Source of the DNA: Ettlia oleoabundans
Lineage: Eukaryota > Chlorophyta > Chlorophyceae > Chlamydomonadales
Assembly (NCBI GenBank): GCA_019693395.1
Contig: JAAMXP010002226.1
Span: 1-36,068, forward strand
DNA length: 36,068 nt
Direction: 5' to 3'
The position numbers were made by a program, and so were the translations under genes. Shown here piece after piece: positions 20,482 through 31,290 of this stretch; within the stretch, counting starts at the first letter, position 1, and every line of letters begins with the position of its first letter. The notes under the pieces were generated by a model, which saw nothing but the letters and a program-made list of their open reading frames with translations, was not told the DNA's origin and did no database searches.

Positions 20482-20945
20482 GCTGTTCTGGCTCGGCGCA
20501 GGAGAGTGATTGACCAACGATAAACACGGACCAAAGAAACTGAGCACCGGGTTAGGCGCCAGACGCATGTGTGATGCAACATGCTGTGAAGGCGCTGGTG
20601 CCGACACGCAACATGGGCAGGCAGGTTGGGCCGTGAGTTACCGCTGTCCATTCATGAACAGCTGCTGCACTGTGAATATAGTTCATTATCATTATCAGTA
20701 GCTGCCTGAATTATTTATGTGAAGATGTCTCTGGTGTGTTGTGCTTCAAGCCCACACCACCTGTATGCATGCGTCCAATGCTTCACCTTGCAAAGCAGCA
20801 GAGGAATGTGCATACAAAATGTGCCCAATGAACCCAACACAAAACTCTTTATTTCAATGCTATGTGCAATGAGGAACAGCGAAGTGCTTCAACTGACAAT
20901 GTCATTGAGGACCATTCTGGTGGCTGTATGCATCCCGAGCTGGCC
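20482..20945. other. Intergenic interval: TSR3 promoter and 3' UTR of the ankyrin-type gene
   Basis: The part next to 20482 should hold the TSR3 promoter and leader; the part near 20945 is downstream of the next minus-strand gene. An AT-rich patch around 20675-20725 (TTCATTATCATTATCAG) is the most likely promoter core. Nothing coding was recognised. Confidence 0.4.
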
Positions 20946-22371
20946 TCAGATCTCCAAAAATTGGAAGTCGAGGATTGCTGCGGCAACCTGCATCACGGGC
21001 ACACATGCTAAGTGGGGCGGTTTGGTGCCAACGCCCCACATATCAAGCGACCAAAGCAGAAGACGCAGCGGTAGCGGTACACGAATGGCATGTTCCATAT
21101 GCACACGGCGCGGTCAAGGAGTGAGGTTAGGGGCAGCGACCAACCACGGCTGGGGCCACGCACCAGGGCTGCCATGATTGCAATGTTGACGAGCAGGAAG
21201 ATCTTGCTCCCAGTGGCCGCCTGCCTGCATACGTGGGAAAGCGGACCCCATGGGTATTGGTTAGCCTTTGGCTCACCATGCCGGACTGCTGCAGACAGGC
21301 TGCTATTCGGAAAGCAACTCCGGCTGAGAGATTGCGGATGCTTTTCACAGGCAACCAAGGCCGGAGACAAGAAGCCAGACACGCACCTGGCGCTGAAGTC
21401 TGGCTTGCTGTGGAGTGAATGCTCCCAGATGCTGGCTGGCACCACGGGCACCACCATGGACTCCCCTCCATCCAGCAGCATGCTTGCATGTGCGAGGGAC
21501 AGAGAGGCAGCTAACCCTGCAAGGGTTGCAGCTGCCCTGGCTGCACGCGGGGAGGGGCCTTTGCTGTACAGCTGACCGCTGATGGGAGATCCAGCAGTTG
21601 GCCAGCGAGTGCCAGTGCCCGCCACGGCGGCAGCCGCCAGGTCATCAGGCGCTCCCTCGCTGGCAATCTCCTGCTCCTTCAGAGCGGGGGCGGCGCTTTT
21701 TGTCGCCAACTCCGCAAAAGGCGACAAATAGGCAGGCGCTGGCTTCATTTGAATGCTGAGGCCCAGCGCGGATCGTGCCATGCCAGGGCTGCTTGATGCG
21801 GCTCCTGCCCATGTTGCTGGCAGCAGCTGAGCCACTTGCCGGCACGTTGCCGGCACCAGCACCGCCGCTGGATCCACCCAGTGCACCTATGTCAACATGA
21901 ACTGTGCCACCGCTCTGCTGGGGTGCAACTGGGTCAATGCCAGTCAGTTGAGCCAGCTGAGCCAGTGCTTGCGACTGCTGGGCTGCATGGGAAAGGAGAG
22001 CAGGCCAGGACCAGCTGTTGAGCACCGCACCATGTTCAAGCAGCCACACACATGCTGCGGGCTGGCTCTGTGTGGCAGCTGCCATGAGCGCTGTCCAGCC
22101 CAGCACGTCAGCTTCTATCTCGAAGCCTGGCAGGCAGCTCAAGATCTCCATCTCTGCAATTCTGCCCCGAGCTGCCGCCAGGGCGGAAGGCGCCGCCAGC
22201 GACAGGTGACATGTGGCCCCGCCCAGCCATCCATTTGCAAATGCGAAAGTAGATCAGCAGTACTGCCACTGCCCCCACAGCAGCTGAGAGCAACAAGACT
22301 CCATTCAGGTCGATGAGCAGGCTCCCCACCCAGGCAGGGCGCCCAACTCTGAACTGCCGTGTGTCGGGCAT
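20946..22371 (-). CDS. Ankyrin-repeat-like protein with hydrophobic ends; model incomplete
   Basis: The C-terminal exons are clear: one ending at 21387 (acidic/Ala-rich, with ASIWEHSLHSKPDFSA), 21224-21164 (GSKIFLLVNIAIMAAL) and 20987-20946 (VAAAILDFQFLEI, then TGA). They join in phase and end in a membrane-like helix. Upstream, an ankyrin-like segment, AAARGRIAEMEILSCLPGFE then VLGWTALMAAATQSQ and CVWLLEHGAVLN (about 22020-22200), lies in another frame. A possible N-terminus with a membrane helix, GVLLLSAAVGAVAVLLIYF from ATG 22371, lies in a third. I found no intron of reasonable size to join the three parts. The gene may be broken, may be mis-assembled at two indels, or may start elsewhere. 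Function is unknown; ankyrin repeats suggest protein binding at a membrane. Confidence 0.42.
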
Positions 22372-24041
22372 GACCCACAGCTAGGGCAATCAACGATTGC
22401 CTTCAGCAGTGTGTCAGTTTATGAAGCCCTCAGTAAGCTTAGCCTGTCTAACTGGAGACTGCTTCTCTGGATGAGGCCTTGGCCACAAAGCACGTTCGCC
22501 AAAACGCGCAAACTGGCCAAGAAATCCATTACAGCCTGGTTGGTAGCCATCCAAAGGGAACGGGACGGAAATGAAGCAACTCCTCCAAACTCCATGTTGA
22601 GCCGTCCAAGATTGCTGCGCGTGGATTGCAAGTCTGGAGTCCACCCGCAGCAGACCACAGCACAACCTGCTATGCTGGCAGGCTTACGCTGCTTTGTTTT
22701 CTTTGCGCTCTTGCTTTTTGGGAACAGTGCCTTGCTTTCCGTGTAACTACATATGTTACTGCTCGTCAGTAGCTGCTGTTCTCTGCGGCAGCGACAGGAC
22801 CCGCCTGTACAGCCGTACAGCAGTCCTCTGCAGCGGCATGAGGCTCCCGCCTCCGCCTGCAACGGCACTCTGTGCGGTTTCAAGATATCTCTCTGCTACC
22901 CCTTCTGTACTTTCCCACCCACCCACCCTGTAGCGTTTGTTTGCATCGATACAAGCAAACGGTAGAAGCCTTTGGCATGCGACGCCAGTTGTTATCAGAC
23001 ACGGCCTGAGACTGTTGTTTCCAGCCTTAGTTTCTTTATGCCGCAGCGCTGAACCAGAGCATGAATGTGCATATTCAGTTTGAGTGATTCAGTGTTGAAG
23101 GCCGAATTGGTGCACTGGCAGTGCCTACTTGCAGCAATGGTCACCACTGGAAGGGCCCCAAGACGCTGCTCGCACATGCTCGCAAATGCTCCCCACCTGC
23201 AGGAGCCAGTAAAGCCTTTTGATCATGTGACCAACGGCGGTTTACGAGGAGGTGCGATCGCTTGAATGATCAGCATCGGAGTCAGCTCGTAGTGAGATGG
23301 CGATGCATCACATATGGGCAGTGATGCTAGAAATAGGGAGGCGAACAGTAGACTATGATGCTGATGGGCATAATTAGGGGAGCCATGGCTGTATGCATGT
23401 GTGTGACGCTGTGGCCGCATGGCTGGATGGCGGCATTCCAGGCGCGGTCAGGGCTGCGCTGGCGGGGAAGGTGGTTGCTGGCGGTGTGTGGATTCTGATG
23501 GCAATAACGGGCGAGGCCGCTACTTGGAACACATCCTGTTGTGCCAAGCCGCTGGGCATTGGGACAGCGTCGCGCCTGCCAGCGGCCTCAGACATGGCCC
23601 GCGTGCAACCAGACACACAACTGCTGAAATGTTCTGCTAAGGCTGCCAGGAAATAGCCGCTGCATTGCTGTGTGGGATGCTTGCAAAGGCCTTGATGATA
23701 TTCCAGCCATTTCTTTGCCAACCATTGCCTGCTGGGAGGCTGCTGGCAATGGCCTTCCTTTGCATGTCCTATTGGCACAGGGAAGAATCCCCAACAACAT
23801 GGGCTTGTTACAAGCATCTTCAATCTGACGGGAGTTCGACCGAGGAACGGTTCCGCGACATTCCCCTTGACTGGGTCCTAGGCCCAAAGCTGACCTTGCA
23901 AAGCGACTAGGATCATGCTTCACTCCTGGTTGCAAACTGCAAAAGAAGCCGTGCCTCCTGCCGCTCAAGGCCGAGTCGCAGGTGCCTCGACTCGAGCAAT
24001 CCGACTGCTTTGCCCCGCTCACTATCGTTCCACAGCCTACA
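22372..24041. other. 1.7-kb divergent intergenic region with no recognised gene
   Basis: The interval separates the leftward ankyrin-type gene from the rightward sphingosine-1-phosphate lyase gene. Open frames of up to 158 codons exist on either strand, but none carries a motif, partner exon or start context I trust. Both promoters and leaders must lie here. One GCGATCGC palindrome near 23257 is isolated. Confidence 0.45.
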
Positions 24042-27000
24042 ATGCCACAGGAGCGGCCTGCCAATGTGCCGCCCTCCGCTACCCTGGCTGCAGAGCTCGT
24101 AAAGGTGGCGGCGGACGCTGTGCACCCGATGGCGGCAGAACTACGGGTTTATGCCCGCAAACTGGAGCCCGTTGTGCGGCCCGCTTTTGCTGCAGCAGCC
24201 CCATACCTGCGGCATGCCACTCAATGGGCCAACCAGCATCTTGCAGTGCTGGAGCCATGGCAGCTGGTGCTGGCTACGGTGGTGGCGACGCTGGTTTTGA
24301 CGCGCCTCCTGCGGGCCTTCCACTCCACAGCGCGGACGCTGCAGGACAAGGGTGGGCAGGGCTGCATGGTTTGGATGCCACATAGTTACCTATGCAGCAG
24401 CTATGCTCCCATGTTGTTTCTGGGTTGTAGTGGTAGCCTCAAGCCATTGTGCCGTCTGGTTGCCCGCCCAACACCACACTGCCTCCTGCACCCACCCCAC
24501 TCATTCTTTTCTTCTCAAAGCAGGCTGGCGCCAGGTGGTGGCAGCATTCTTTCTGGACCTGCCCCTAATCAGACAGCGTGTTGCACGCCAGCAGGCGGAG
24601 CTGGCTGCCAAGATACGGGAAGACCTGCGCAAGAAGGCAGCGGCAGGTGGGTGGGCCCTGGCCAGCTTCTACGTGGGTTCTAGGTGCAGTAGAATGGCGA
24701 GCAGGCTCACAAGTGAAATGCTAGGCAGCTGCTGCCATTCTGACTTGGCAAGACTTGGCATGCTGCAGACTGGGGGGAGGGCAGCGTGATGCCTGGTAGC
24801 GGTGCGGGAAGTCGGATTGTGGCACTGGCCTATTGTCCAGTCCTGAGGTTGTTGTGCTGCAGAATGCAGCACAGTCTGCAGCTAGGATGTGACCATGTGC
24901 AGGCAATGCAGCTATTGCGCAAACCGTGCCTCCGCTTGCGCTCCCAAACCTGCAGGTGGCGCGCCGGCTGCCCTACGCTCACTTCCCAAGGCTGGCAGCG
25001 CTCCCAACGACGTGAAGCGCCAGCTCAAGTACAAGGAGGGAGAAGACCTGCGGTTTGCTGATGGGGACAGCCGCGTGTCAGGTGGGTGTGCGGGGTGGTG
25101 CCCCTTGCAGGCAGGGCCTTGTGCAACCCGCCTGTTAGCAGCTTGGCGGTGCTCATCCTGCTTCTTTGCCAGCACTGCTGCTAGACAGCTCTGCTGCTGC
25201 TTCCCGACTCCTTTCCTGCTGGTGGGACCATAACATACTGCTTCCCTGCTCCACCTTTGTCTCGGTCGAAATTGGTGTATGGCTTCTGTGTCGGCTGTCC
25301 CTGTTGGCATACTGCTCTGCTCCTCTCCTCTGCTCTCTACTCTCATGTGCATGCCCCGGCAGCAACCGCTCCAGCATGCTGCCACCACTGCTGCAGGCAC
25401 TGTTTACATGGCTGGTGCTGTGCACAAGCAGCTGCTGGCTGAGGCCTACTCCCTCTTCTCCCTCAGCAACCCCATGCACAGCGATGTGTTCCCGTCTGTG
25501 CGCAAAATGGAGGGGGAGGTTGTGGCCATGACTGCCAGCATCCTCGGAGGTGGGTGGGCTTAGTGTAAAGCGGGTCCGATTGGGATGTTTTGTGTTCTTA
25601 TTTTGGGGGTGGTGGTGGTGGTGGTGGGAGGGGGGAAGGGGGCGCCGGGCCGGGGTGGGGTGTGTGGGGGGCTGGGGGGTAGACATCCACAGGGAAGTGT
25701 CGTGCAGCCGCCTTCTGCATTCTGGCTTGCACAGAGCTGCTTTTCGTGGAACTGAGCCTGCCTAGACTCGCACAGTGTCGATGACTGCATGGGGTTGCAT
25801 TGTGCATCATTTGCTGCTATCTCTCTGGCTGGTGCGCCCCACAACCCCCCCTGTGCGGCACCCTTTGCATGTTTGCCCTGTTGCAGGTGGGCCCAGTGGC
25901 GACCCTGGTGTGTGCGGCAGCATGACCAGCGGCGGCACCGAGTCCATCCTCACAGCTGTGAAAGCCAGCAGAGATTACATGGCGGCCACACGCGGCATCA
26001 TGCAGCCTGAGATGGTGGTGGCGGTCAGCGCACATGCCGCCTTCATCAAAGCAGCAGGCAAGCAGGACATAGTGCATGCTTCTCACGTATGTACCGCTCA
26101 AACATGGGATTGAGCACAGGCAGGATGGGATGCCTGGGTGCACGGCAACGCACATCTTTGTGTTGTGACTGGTGCTGCCAAAGCGTCCAACCATCCACCA
26201 ACCAGCGGCCGCCTTTTATCGCACAGCCGCCTCTCCCCCTTCCATTCCTCACTTTGTGGCCTGTCCTCCATTCTGCCCGGCAGAGTACTTCAAAATCCGG
26301 CTGATCCGGCTGCCCGTGGGCCGTGATTACCGCCTCTCTGCCGCCGCGGTGCGTGGCGCCATTGGACCCAACACCGTGCTGGTTGCTGCCTCTGCGCCCG
26401 GTTTCCCACACGGGCTGATGGACCATGTGGAGGAGATTGCAAAGGTGATATCGGGTGGTTCGTATTTATTGGTTTAAAGTGGGATTGTGCGCGGTGGTGG
26501 AAGCTTCATGTGTGCATGTGGGTCGGGGCTGTAGGAGAGGCACATATGGCCGTGCGTTTGGGTGTGGATGTACCTTGTTTTGGGCAGCCCGAGGGCGTAT
26601 GTGCCGCGTTTTACGCCAAGTTTTCCGTTGCGCCCGGGCCATGGGCGCCTTGCTTCCCCATGCATTTGCTTCACCCAAAATGCTCCTTTAAAGTGACGCC
26701 TACTGGCCACCCCGCTCCCACCCGCCTTGCCCGCAGGTCACGCGTCGGCGCGGCATCCCGTTGCATGTTGACTGCTGCCTGGGCGGCTTTGTGCTGCCCT
26801 TTGCACGCAAGCTGGGCCACCGCGTGCCGCCTTTTGACTTTTCTGTGCCCGGGGTCACCAGCATGAGTGTGGACACGCACAAGGTGGGTGAAACTGCCAC
26901 AATAGGGTCGAGCAGGGGGGGTGGGGGGCTTTGCAGGCGAGAGTGGTTGATTTATCATGGGATGGCATGGCGAATGTCTGATTTGGTGAGGGTCTTTCCG

Positions 27001-28636
27001 TATGGTTTGAGGTGTGCTGTTGCAACAAGCTTTGCTGATGTACGTTTGGCACCTGGCTGCCGTTTTGATTTTGCCCCACTTCAAATTGCCCGCTTCCTGC
27101 AGTTTGGAATGGCGCACAAGGGCACAAGTGTAGTGCTGTACCGCAACAAAGACATTAGGTGGGCGGGCCATGAAGTTGCCCAGCCGCTCTATGCTGCAGG
27201 CTCTTTGCCAGTCAGGCAGGCTGCTTGCAGGGGCACATCGCTAACCCTCTGGACCCCATATGAAACGCAGCATAATCTGTCCATCCATCAAAGGCATTTG
27301 TTGGCAAGTCACTCTGCTTGCCTACCGGTTCTTGCTGCCTGCTTGGCCCCTGCCCCGAGCCCCTTATTTGCTGCAGGCGCCACCAGTACACCTCCATCAC
27401 GGACTGGACGGGCGGGCTGTACATCAGCCCCGGCTTTGCGGGCAGCCGGTCGGGTGCACTGATAGCCACCGCCTGGGCCTCACTGGTGCACCTGGGGGAG
27501 GAGGGATTTATGGCGCTCACAGGTGGGGGAGGGGGGACGGGTGGGGGTAGGGTGGCGGCGGTTAAGTAGAAGGGTTATTGGTGCAGGGTTGTAGTGTACT
27601 CGCACTGCCCCAGGCTGCGCTTGAATTGGCGACCCAGCTGTGTGCTTGACTCCCCCCTGTGGGCCCTGCTTTGCCTCTGCTCAGCCTCTCAAATGTCGCC
27701 CTGCATTTGTGTGTTGTCTTTCCTCCACCATTCAGACGGCATGATGAAGGTGGCGCAGCAGTTTATAGCGGGGGTGCAGGCGATAGAGGGCATACAGGTG
27801 GTGGGGCAGCCAGAGATGACGGTGGTGGCCTTCAAGGCTAGTCACAGGCAAGCCAAAAGGGAGAAGCGGCCTTGCCAGTAGCCTGGCTTATGTCCATGTT
27901 ACTGCCGATGCCAGCAAGCTGGGGCTGTTGCCTGATGCATGGTGATTGGGTTTGCCATGGGTTTCGCGACGTTGATATGAGCAGTGCAGCCACGTATTGA
28001 CCAATGCAAAGTTGAGCTGTGTTTGGTCATGGACCAGCATGCCCGCTTCATGCCGCTGCCGCCACTGCTGCCCCTGCCTTCCCATCACATCAGCAGGGGC
28101 CTGGACATCTACCGCGTCAACGACCTGCTGAGTCAGCGTGGCTGGCACCTCAACGCGCTGCAGCACCCGGCTGCGCTGCACATCTGCCTCACAGCGGCAC
28201 ACTCACAGGGCATGGTGGAGCTGCTGCTGCGGGACCTCAGGGAGGCAGTGGGGACAGTACTGCAGGTGGGTGCGGGTGTGCCGCGGGGGGCGGGGGCGGG
28301 GGTGGTGGAAGGGGGTGGGGGGCATGTAGCGGGTGCGCATGTGGGCCGCTGCGCACAGGGGTTGGTTGGTGCATGGCGGAGAGCTTGGGTGCATTGAACA
28401 TCACTGCAGATAGGTCCTGTGCCCTTTCATGCCTGCTCTAGGGTCGCTCCTGCTGTGCCCCCTGTTGGAAACATTACCCCACCCCACCTGGGCCTGCTCC
28501 CCTGGTGCTGCAGGACCCCAAGGCAGGGGGTGAGGGGATGGCGCCGCTGTATGGCATGGCTGCTTCGGTGCCTGACCGCCGCATCGTGTCACAGTTCCTC
28601 ACCGCTTACCAGGACGCACTGCTGGAGGCGCTGTAG
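24042..28636 (+). CDS. DPL1: Sphingosine-1-phosphate lyase (PLP-dependent)
   Basis: The enzyme cleaves phosphorylated sphingoid bases to a fatty aldehyde and phosphoethanolamine, at the ER. Twelve exons: 24042-24351, 24524-24646, 24956-25081, 25397-25549, 25887-26057, 26284-26444, 26737-26883, 27103-27158, 27377-27522, 27736-27847, 28097-28265 and 28514-28636, giving 598 aa with all phases closed. A single N-terminal membrane anchor is at residues 72-90 ([19 protein letters not shown]). The group II PLP-decarboxylase fold follows: [57 protein letters not shown], and the PLP-binding Lys397 in [15 protein letters not shown]. Later come [21 protein letters not shown] and [18 protein letters not shown]. 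Two introns (after 26057 and 27847) use GC donors. Compared with animal and plant lyases the N-terminus is longer. Confidence 0.97.
25607..25680 (+). other. G-rich, potential G-quadruplex tract in a lyase intron
   Basis: Repeated GGTGG units are followed by runs of four to six G on the sense strand, early in the intron after exon 4. More than four G3+ runs within about 60 nt satisfy the usual G-quadruplex pattern. Similar tracts sit at 27525-27560 and 28266-28325 in later introns. Confidence 0.7.
26058..26283 (+). other. GC-AG intron in the lyase gene (first)
   Basis: Exon 5 ends GCAGCAG before GCAAGC, and exon 6 opens AGTACTTC after GGCAG. Only this GC donor gives the phase needed to read [10 protein letters not shown], the conserved lyase sequence. 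GCAAG(C/T) is the normal context of functional GC donors. Confidence 0.8.
27848..28096 (+). other. GC-AG intron in the lyase gene (second)
   Basis: Exon 10 ends AGTCACAG before GCAAGC, and exon 11 opens GGGCCTGG after CAGCAG. The splice gives [15 protein letters not shown] in frame. The nearby GT (27841) gives the wrong phase. Confidence 0.75.
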
Positions 28637-28887
28637 GCTGGCACGGGGGCAGAAGGAGCTGCAGCCCAAGGAGAAACAATCAGCTGTGAGGTTGTGTTTG
28701 ACAACACACCACATCCTGGGCCCCTGTCCGGCAGCAGGAGAGCTGGTTGTTTGGTCGGCAGATCGGCAGGTGCTGTGACAAGGGGACTGGCAGCAATTGC
28801 GCCTGCTGCGTTGTTGGTCTGTTGCCTTGGGTGTTTTGGGTACATTACGTTTGTCCCAACCTCTCCCTTTTGTGCCTGCACACTTGC

Positions 28888-28892
28888 TTACA
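28888..28892 (-). terminator. Candidate TGTAA poly(A) signal of the double-psi barrel gene
   Basis: TTACA on the plus strand reads TGTAA for the converging minus-strand gene, about 690 nt beyond its stop codon. It sits only 8 nt from the lyase gene's own signal. A closer minus-strand TGTAA overlaps the stop codon itself (29586-29590) and is unlikely to be used. Confidence 0.4.
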
Positions 28893-28900
28893 CACAGCTC

Positions 28901-28905
28901 TGTAA
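28901..28905 (+). terminator. TGTAA poly(A) signal of the lyase gene
   Basis: TGTAA lies 265 nt after the lyase stop codon. It is the only plus-strand copy I saw before the next gene. Confidence 0.6.
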
Positions 28906-29585
28906 GGAGAGATTGCCTTCAGCCTCCTGGCAGGTGGGAGGGATGGTGGAATTATTCGAACATATTTAACTCTAAATAAGGGAATGGATGGTGCAACAGC
29001 GAAATGCCAAAGTGAAGCAAAAATTCACAGAGCAGACAAGTGGGAGAGCAACAAAGAGCAAAGTCTAGGGAAGAATTTAGGGGGAGGCAGGGTGCCGTGT
29101 GTGGCTCAGGTGCTGACACGTCATGGTGGTGCAAGTACGTCGCACGACGGTGACCCTGCCAAGTGCTGCATGCATAAAAAGCTAAGAGATGCGGATTGCT
29201 AGGGTGGGCAGGTGGCAGTGAAATCCCGTGCTGGACGGGTCAGCAGCCTCTCAAATGGGGCATGATGGAAAGTGGTGTGCGCGGCAATGCAGGCAAGCTG
29301 GAGAGGATGGGACAGATCGTGGTGGCTCTAACATGATGTGGATGGAACAGAAGCTGGGGTGTGACGCATGGCAACCCTCAGGAAATGAATGGCGGGAGGT
29401 GGTGGGGGAATGGATGAAAGAATTAAAAAGGCTGGAAAGGTTTAGGTCGCTCAGCATGGCTGCTTTGTGCAGCAACAAACTATAACAGAGCTGCAGGGAG
29501 CTTCTAAGGGAACAGTGGGCTGGAAGGCATGATAAGTTGCAGCAAGCTGCTGCTGGGTCACTGACCATTCGCGTGCTGGCCCAGC
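28906..29585. other. Convergent 3' region, no gene
   Basis: This interval would be the 3' UTR of the minus-strand double-psi barrel gene. It is purine-rich on the plus strand (28980-29460), a composition unlike the neighbouring exons. No coding frame was recognised. Confidence 0.45.
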
Positions 29586-31168
29586 TTACAGCTTGCGCAG
29601 CATGCGCCGGCTGCGGCGTCGGTCCTCATCCTCGTCCTCATCATCATCATCATCGTCGTTGTTGTTGTCATCATCATCGTCGTCGTTGTCATCATTGTCG
29701 TCGTTTTTGTTGTCATCGTCCTCATCATCTGCAAGGTTGCCATCAGTGGGTCCCAGGAGCCAGGGGTCAGCAGGGCATCAGAGCATAGGCAGGAGCGAGC
29801 GCCGGCATGCCCATCCAATGCAACCGCAGTCAATCAGGGTTTTGCAACTGACACCTTGCAAGCTGCCAATGAACCGCAATGGCGACTCAGTCCATCTGCT
29901 CCAGCCTTCACCCGATTGCTCACCGTCGTTGTTGGAGCTGTCTTCCTCCCACTCGTCATCATCGTCACCTTCGCATTCGGTGAACTCCCCTGCAAAAGAC
30001 GGCAGCAGGAGCGAGATGCGTGTTGGTACTCAAGGTGAGTTGTTAAAGGAGCGTACTTAACATCCTGCATGCAATCCCTGCCAGCACAGCGGCACGGGTG
30101 GCATTGCAGGCCCATTCAAATCCCAAGCCCTGCAGCACTACCCAGGGTGCGACCCACATTCGATCTTCTTGCGGTCCCAGCTGAAGCCGGTGACGGCCTC
30201 CAGAGCGGTAGTGGAGAAGTCTACATCTGCACAGAGTTGAAGAGGGAAGGACAGAGACATATAGTGGGCCTGGGGTGACGGTAATCCATGCTGCTGCATG
30301 CATGCGTACTGGCACACCTGCATGGCAGATAGCATTGCAGATGGCAGTGTTGGGCCAAAAAAGGTGAAACTTACGGTTTTCTCCGCAGCCACTTCCGCAC
30401 TCGTCGACAAGTTTACACTGCGTATTTACGAGGCAAGAGGGACAGGAAGACAACCAGGGTCAGGAAGGCCAGAAAGACAGGGCAGAGTGACATTGCTGCA
30501 GACGGGACAATGCATACAGCCCCGCATGCTGCCATTCCACCTTCCTAGCACGACATACCACAGCATACTGCTGACCTTTAACCCATCCTTCGGTTATTGG
30601 TATCCATGTTCAAATATCACCCTCACCTTGACCCATTTCCCAGAGGCACCCTCCTCGAGTCCCCGCGCACGGATGCACTTGCCGCAATCCCGCTCCCGGT
30701 CAAACTGTTTGGAGGGAATCGCACAGTAGAAGCGCTCCCACCGGTCCTCCAGCTTGCCAAACTGGCAGGAATTGAATCCAGTGGCATCCTTATCGTAGGG
30801 ACCTGCATCATCAAATAAAGAGAGGAGGTGCGGATCCAGACACATGAGCAAAGCCAATGGATTATGTGGAGTGGTCCAGAGGCAGTAGGAGCTGGTGATT
30901 GGGATGGGTGAAAAGTGAAGGGTGCAATTATGTCTTTCAAGTAAAGCAGGTTTGTTTGGATATGGTGGGCGGAGGTAGGAACCAGGAAGCGAGAAACCCA
31001 AACACCCATCCCCGTTTCTGGCACCGGGCGGCACATGTCTGATGCCGCACAGAGCATCTGCGCATCTTGCTCACCCGAGTAGGCTGTGCCCAGTCCTTGT
31101 TTGTAGGCTTCAGATGTGTATGCCATCGCCAGCAGGCACAGGGCAGCAATCATGCTGGCAGCAAGCAT
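29586..31168 (-). CDS. Secreted double-psi beta-barrel (expansin-like) protein with Asp-rich tail
   Basis: Six exons: 31168-31075, 30802-30627, 30417-30375, 30226-30158, 29989-29924 and 29728-29586, giving 196 aa with all phases closed. The start is ATG 31168, giving a signal peptide MLAASMIAALCLLAMAYTSEA. The mature part has GLGTAYSGPYDKDATGFNSC, FYCAIPSKQFDRERDCGKC, VKCKLVDECGSGCGEN, HVDFSTTALEAVTGFSWDRK and IEWEFTECEG. That is the Cys-paired double-psi beta-barrel plan shared by expansin domain 1, EG45 and RlpA proteins. No expansin domain 2 follows. Instead come DDDDEWEEDSS and a 36-residue stretch of 24 Asp, 4 Glu, 7 Asn and 1 Lys, then a basic end, RRRSRRMLRKL. Wall loosening, carbohydrate binding or calcium binding are inferences from fold and charge; the enzymatic role is unknown. 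Confidence 0.8.
29622..29728 (-). repeat. GAT/GAC/AAC trinucleotide repeat encoding the Asp/Asn tail
   Basis: The last exon is an imperfect trinucleotide repeat (GAY with interspersed AAC, GAG and one AAA). GAT and GAC are mixed, so this is an old or selected array rather than a fresh slippage product. The frame is kept to the stop codon. Confidence 0.85.
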
Positions 31169-31280
31169 GGTTGACGGTGACCGATGATGGGTGCTTGCCG
31201 GGGCGAGGGAAGAAGAGCGCGCGTTGATGGCCACCAGGAGACCGAGGGACTACTGAGATCTCAGGGTGCGATGGGGAGTC

Positions 31281-31290
31281 CTATATATAG
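31281..31290 (-). promoter_or_regulatory. TATA box of the double-psi barrel gene
   Basis: CTATATATAG is a palindromic TATA box 113-122 bp upstream of the chosen ATG. A start site about 30 bp downstream, near 31252, would leave a leader of about 85 nt and exclude the GTG at 31234 as the initiator. It is the clearest TATA element in the window and suggests a regulated or strongly expressed gene. Confidence 0.65.

Noticed and set aside
19980..20651. 223-codon open frame on the minus strand, larger than any TSR3 exon
   Set aside because: It overlaps TSR3 exons 1-2 in a different frame. The TSR3 frame has the conserved motifs and closes all splice phases.
22414..22883. Overlapping open frames on the minus strand between the ankyrin-type gene and the lyase
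   Set aside because: Cys- and Arg-rich translation with no motif. No splice partner was found.
23253..23262. GCGATCGC palindrome resembling the cyanobacterial HIP1 element
   Set aside because: A single copy in 36 kb of eukaryotic DNA is expected by chance.
29622..29728. Trinucleotide array considered as a CRISPR-like or non-coding satellite repeat
   Set aside because: There are no spacers, and the unit is three bases. It is in frame with the double-psi barrel gene and ends at its stop codon.
31234..31236. GTG start giving a 22-residue N-terminal extension to the double-psi barrel protein
   Set aside because: Eukaryotic nuclear genes rarely start at GTG. The ATG at 31168 gives a clean signal peptide and a sensible distance from the TATA box.
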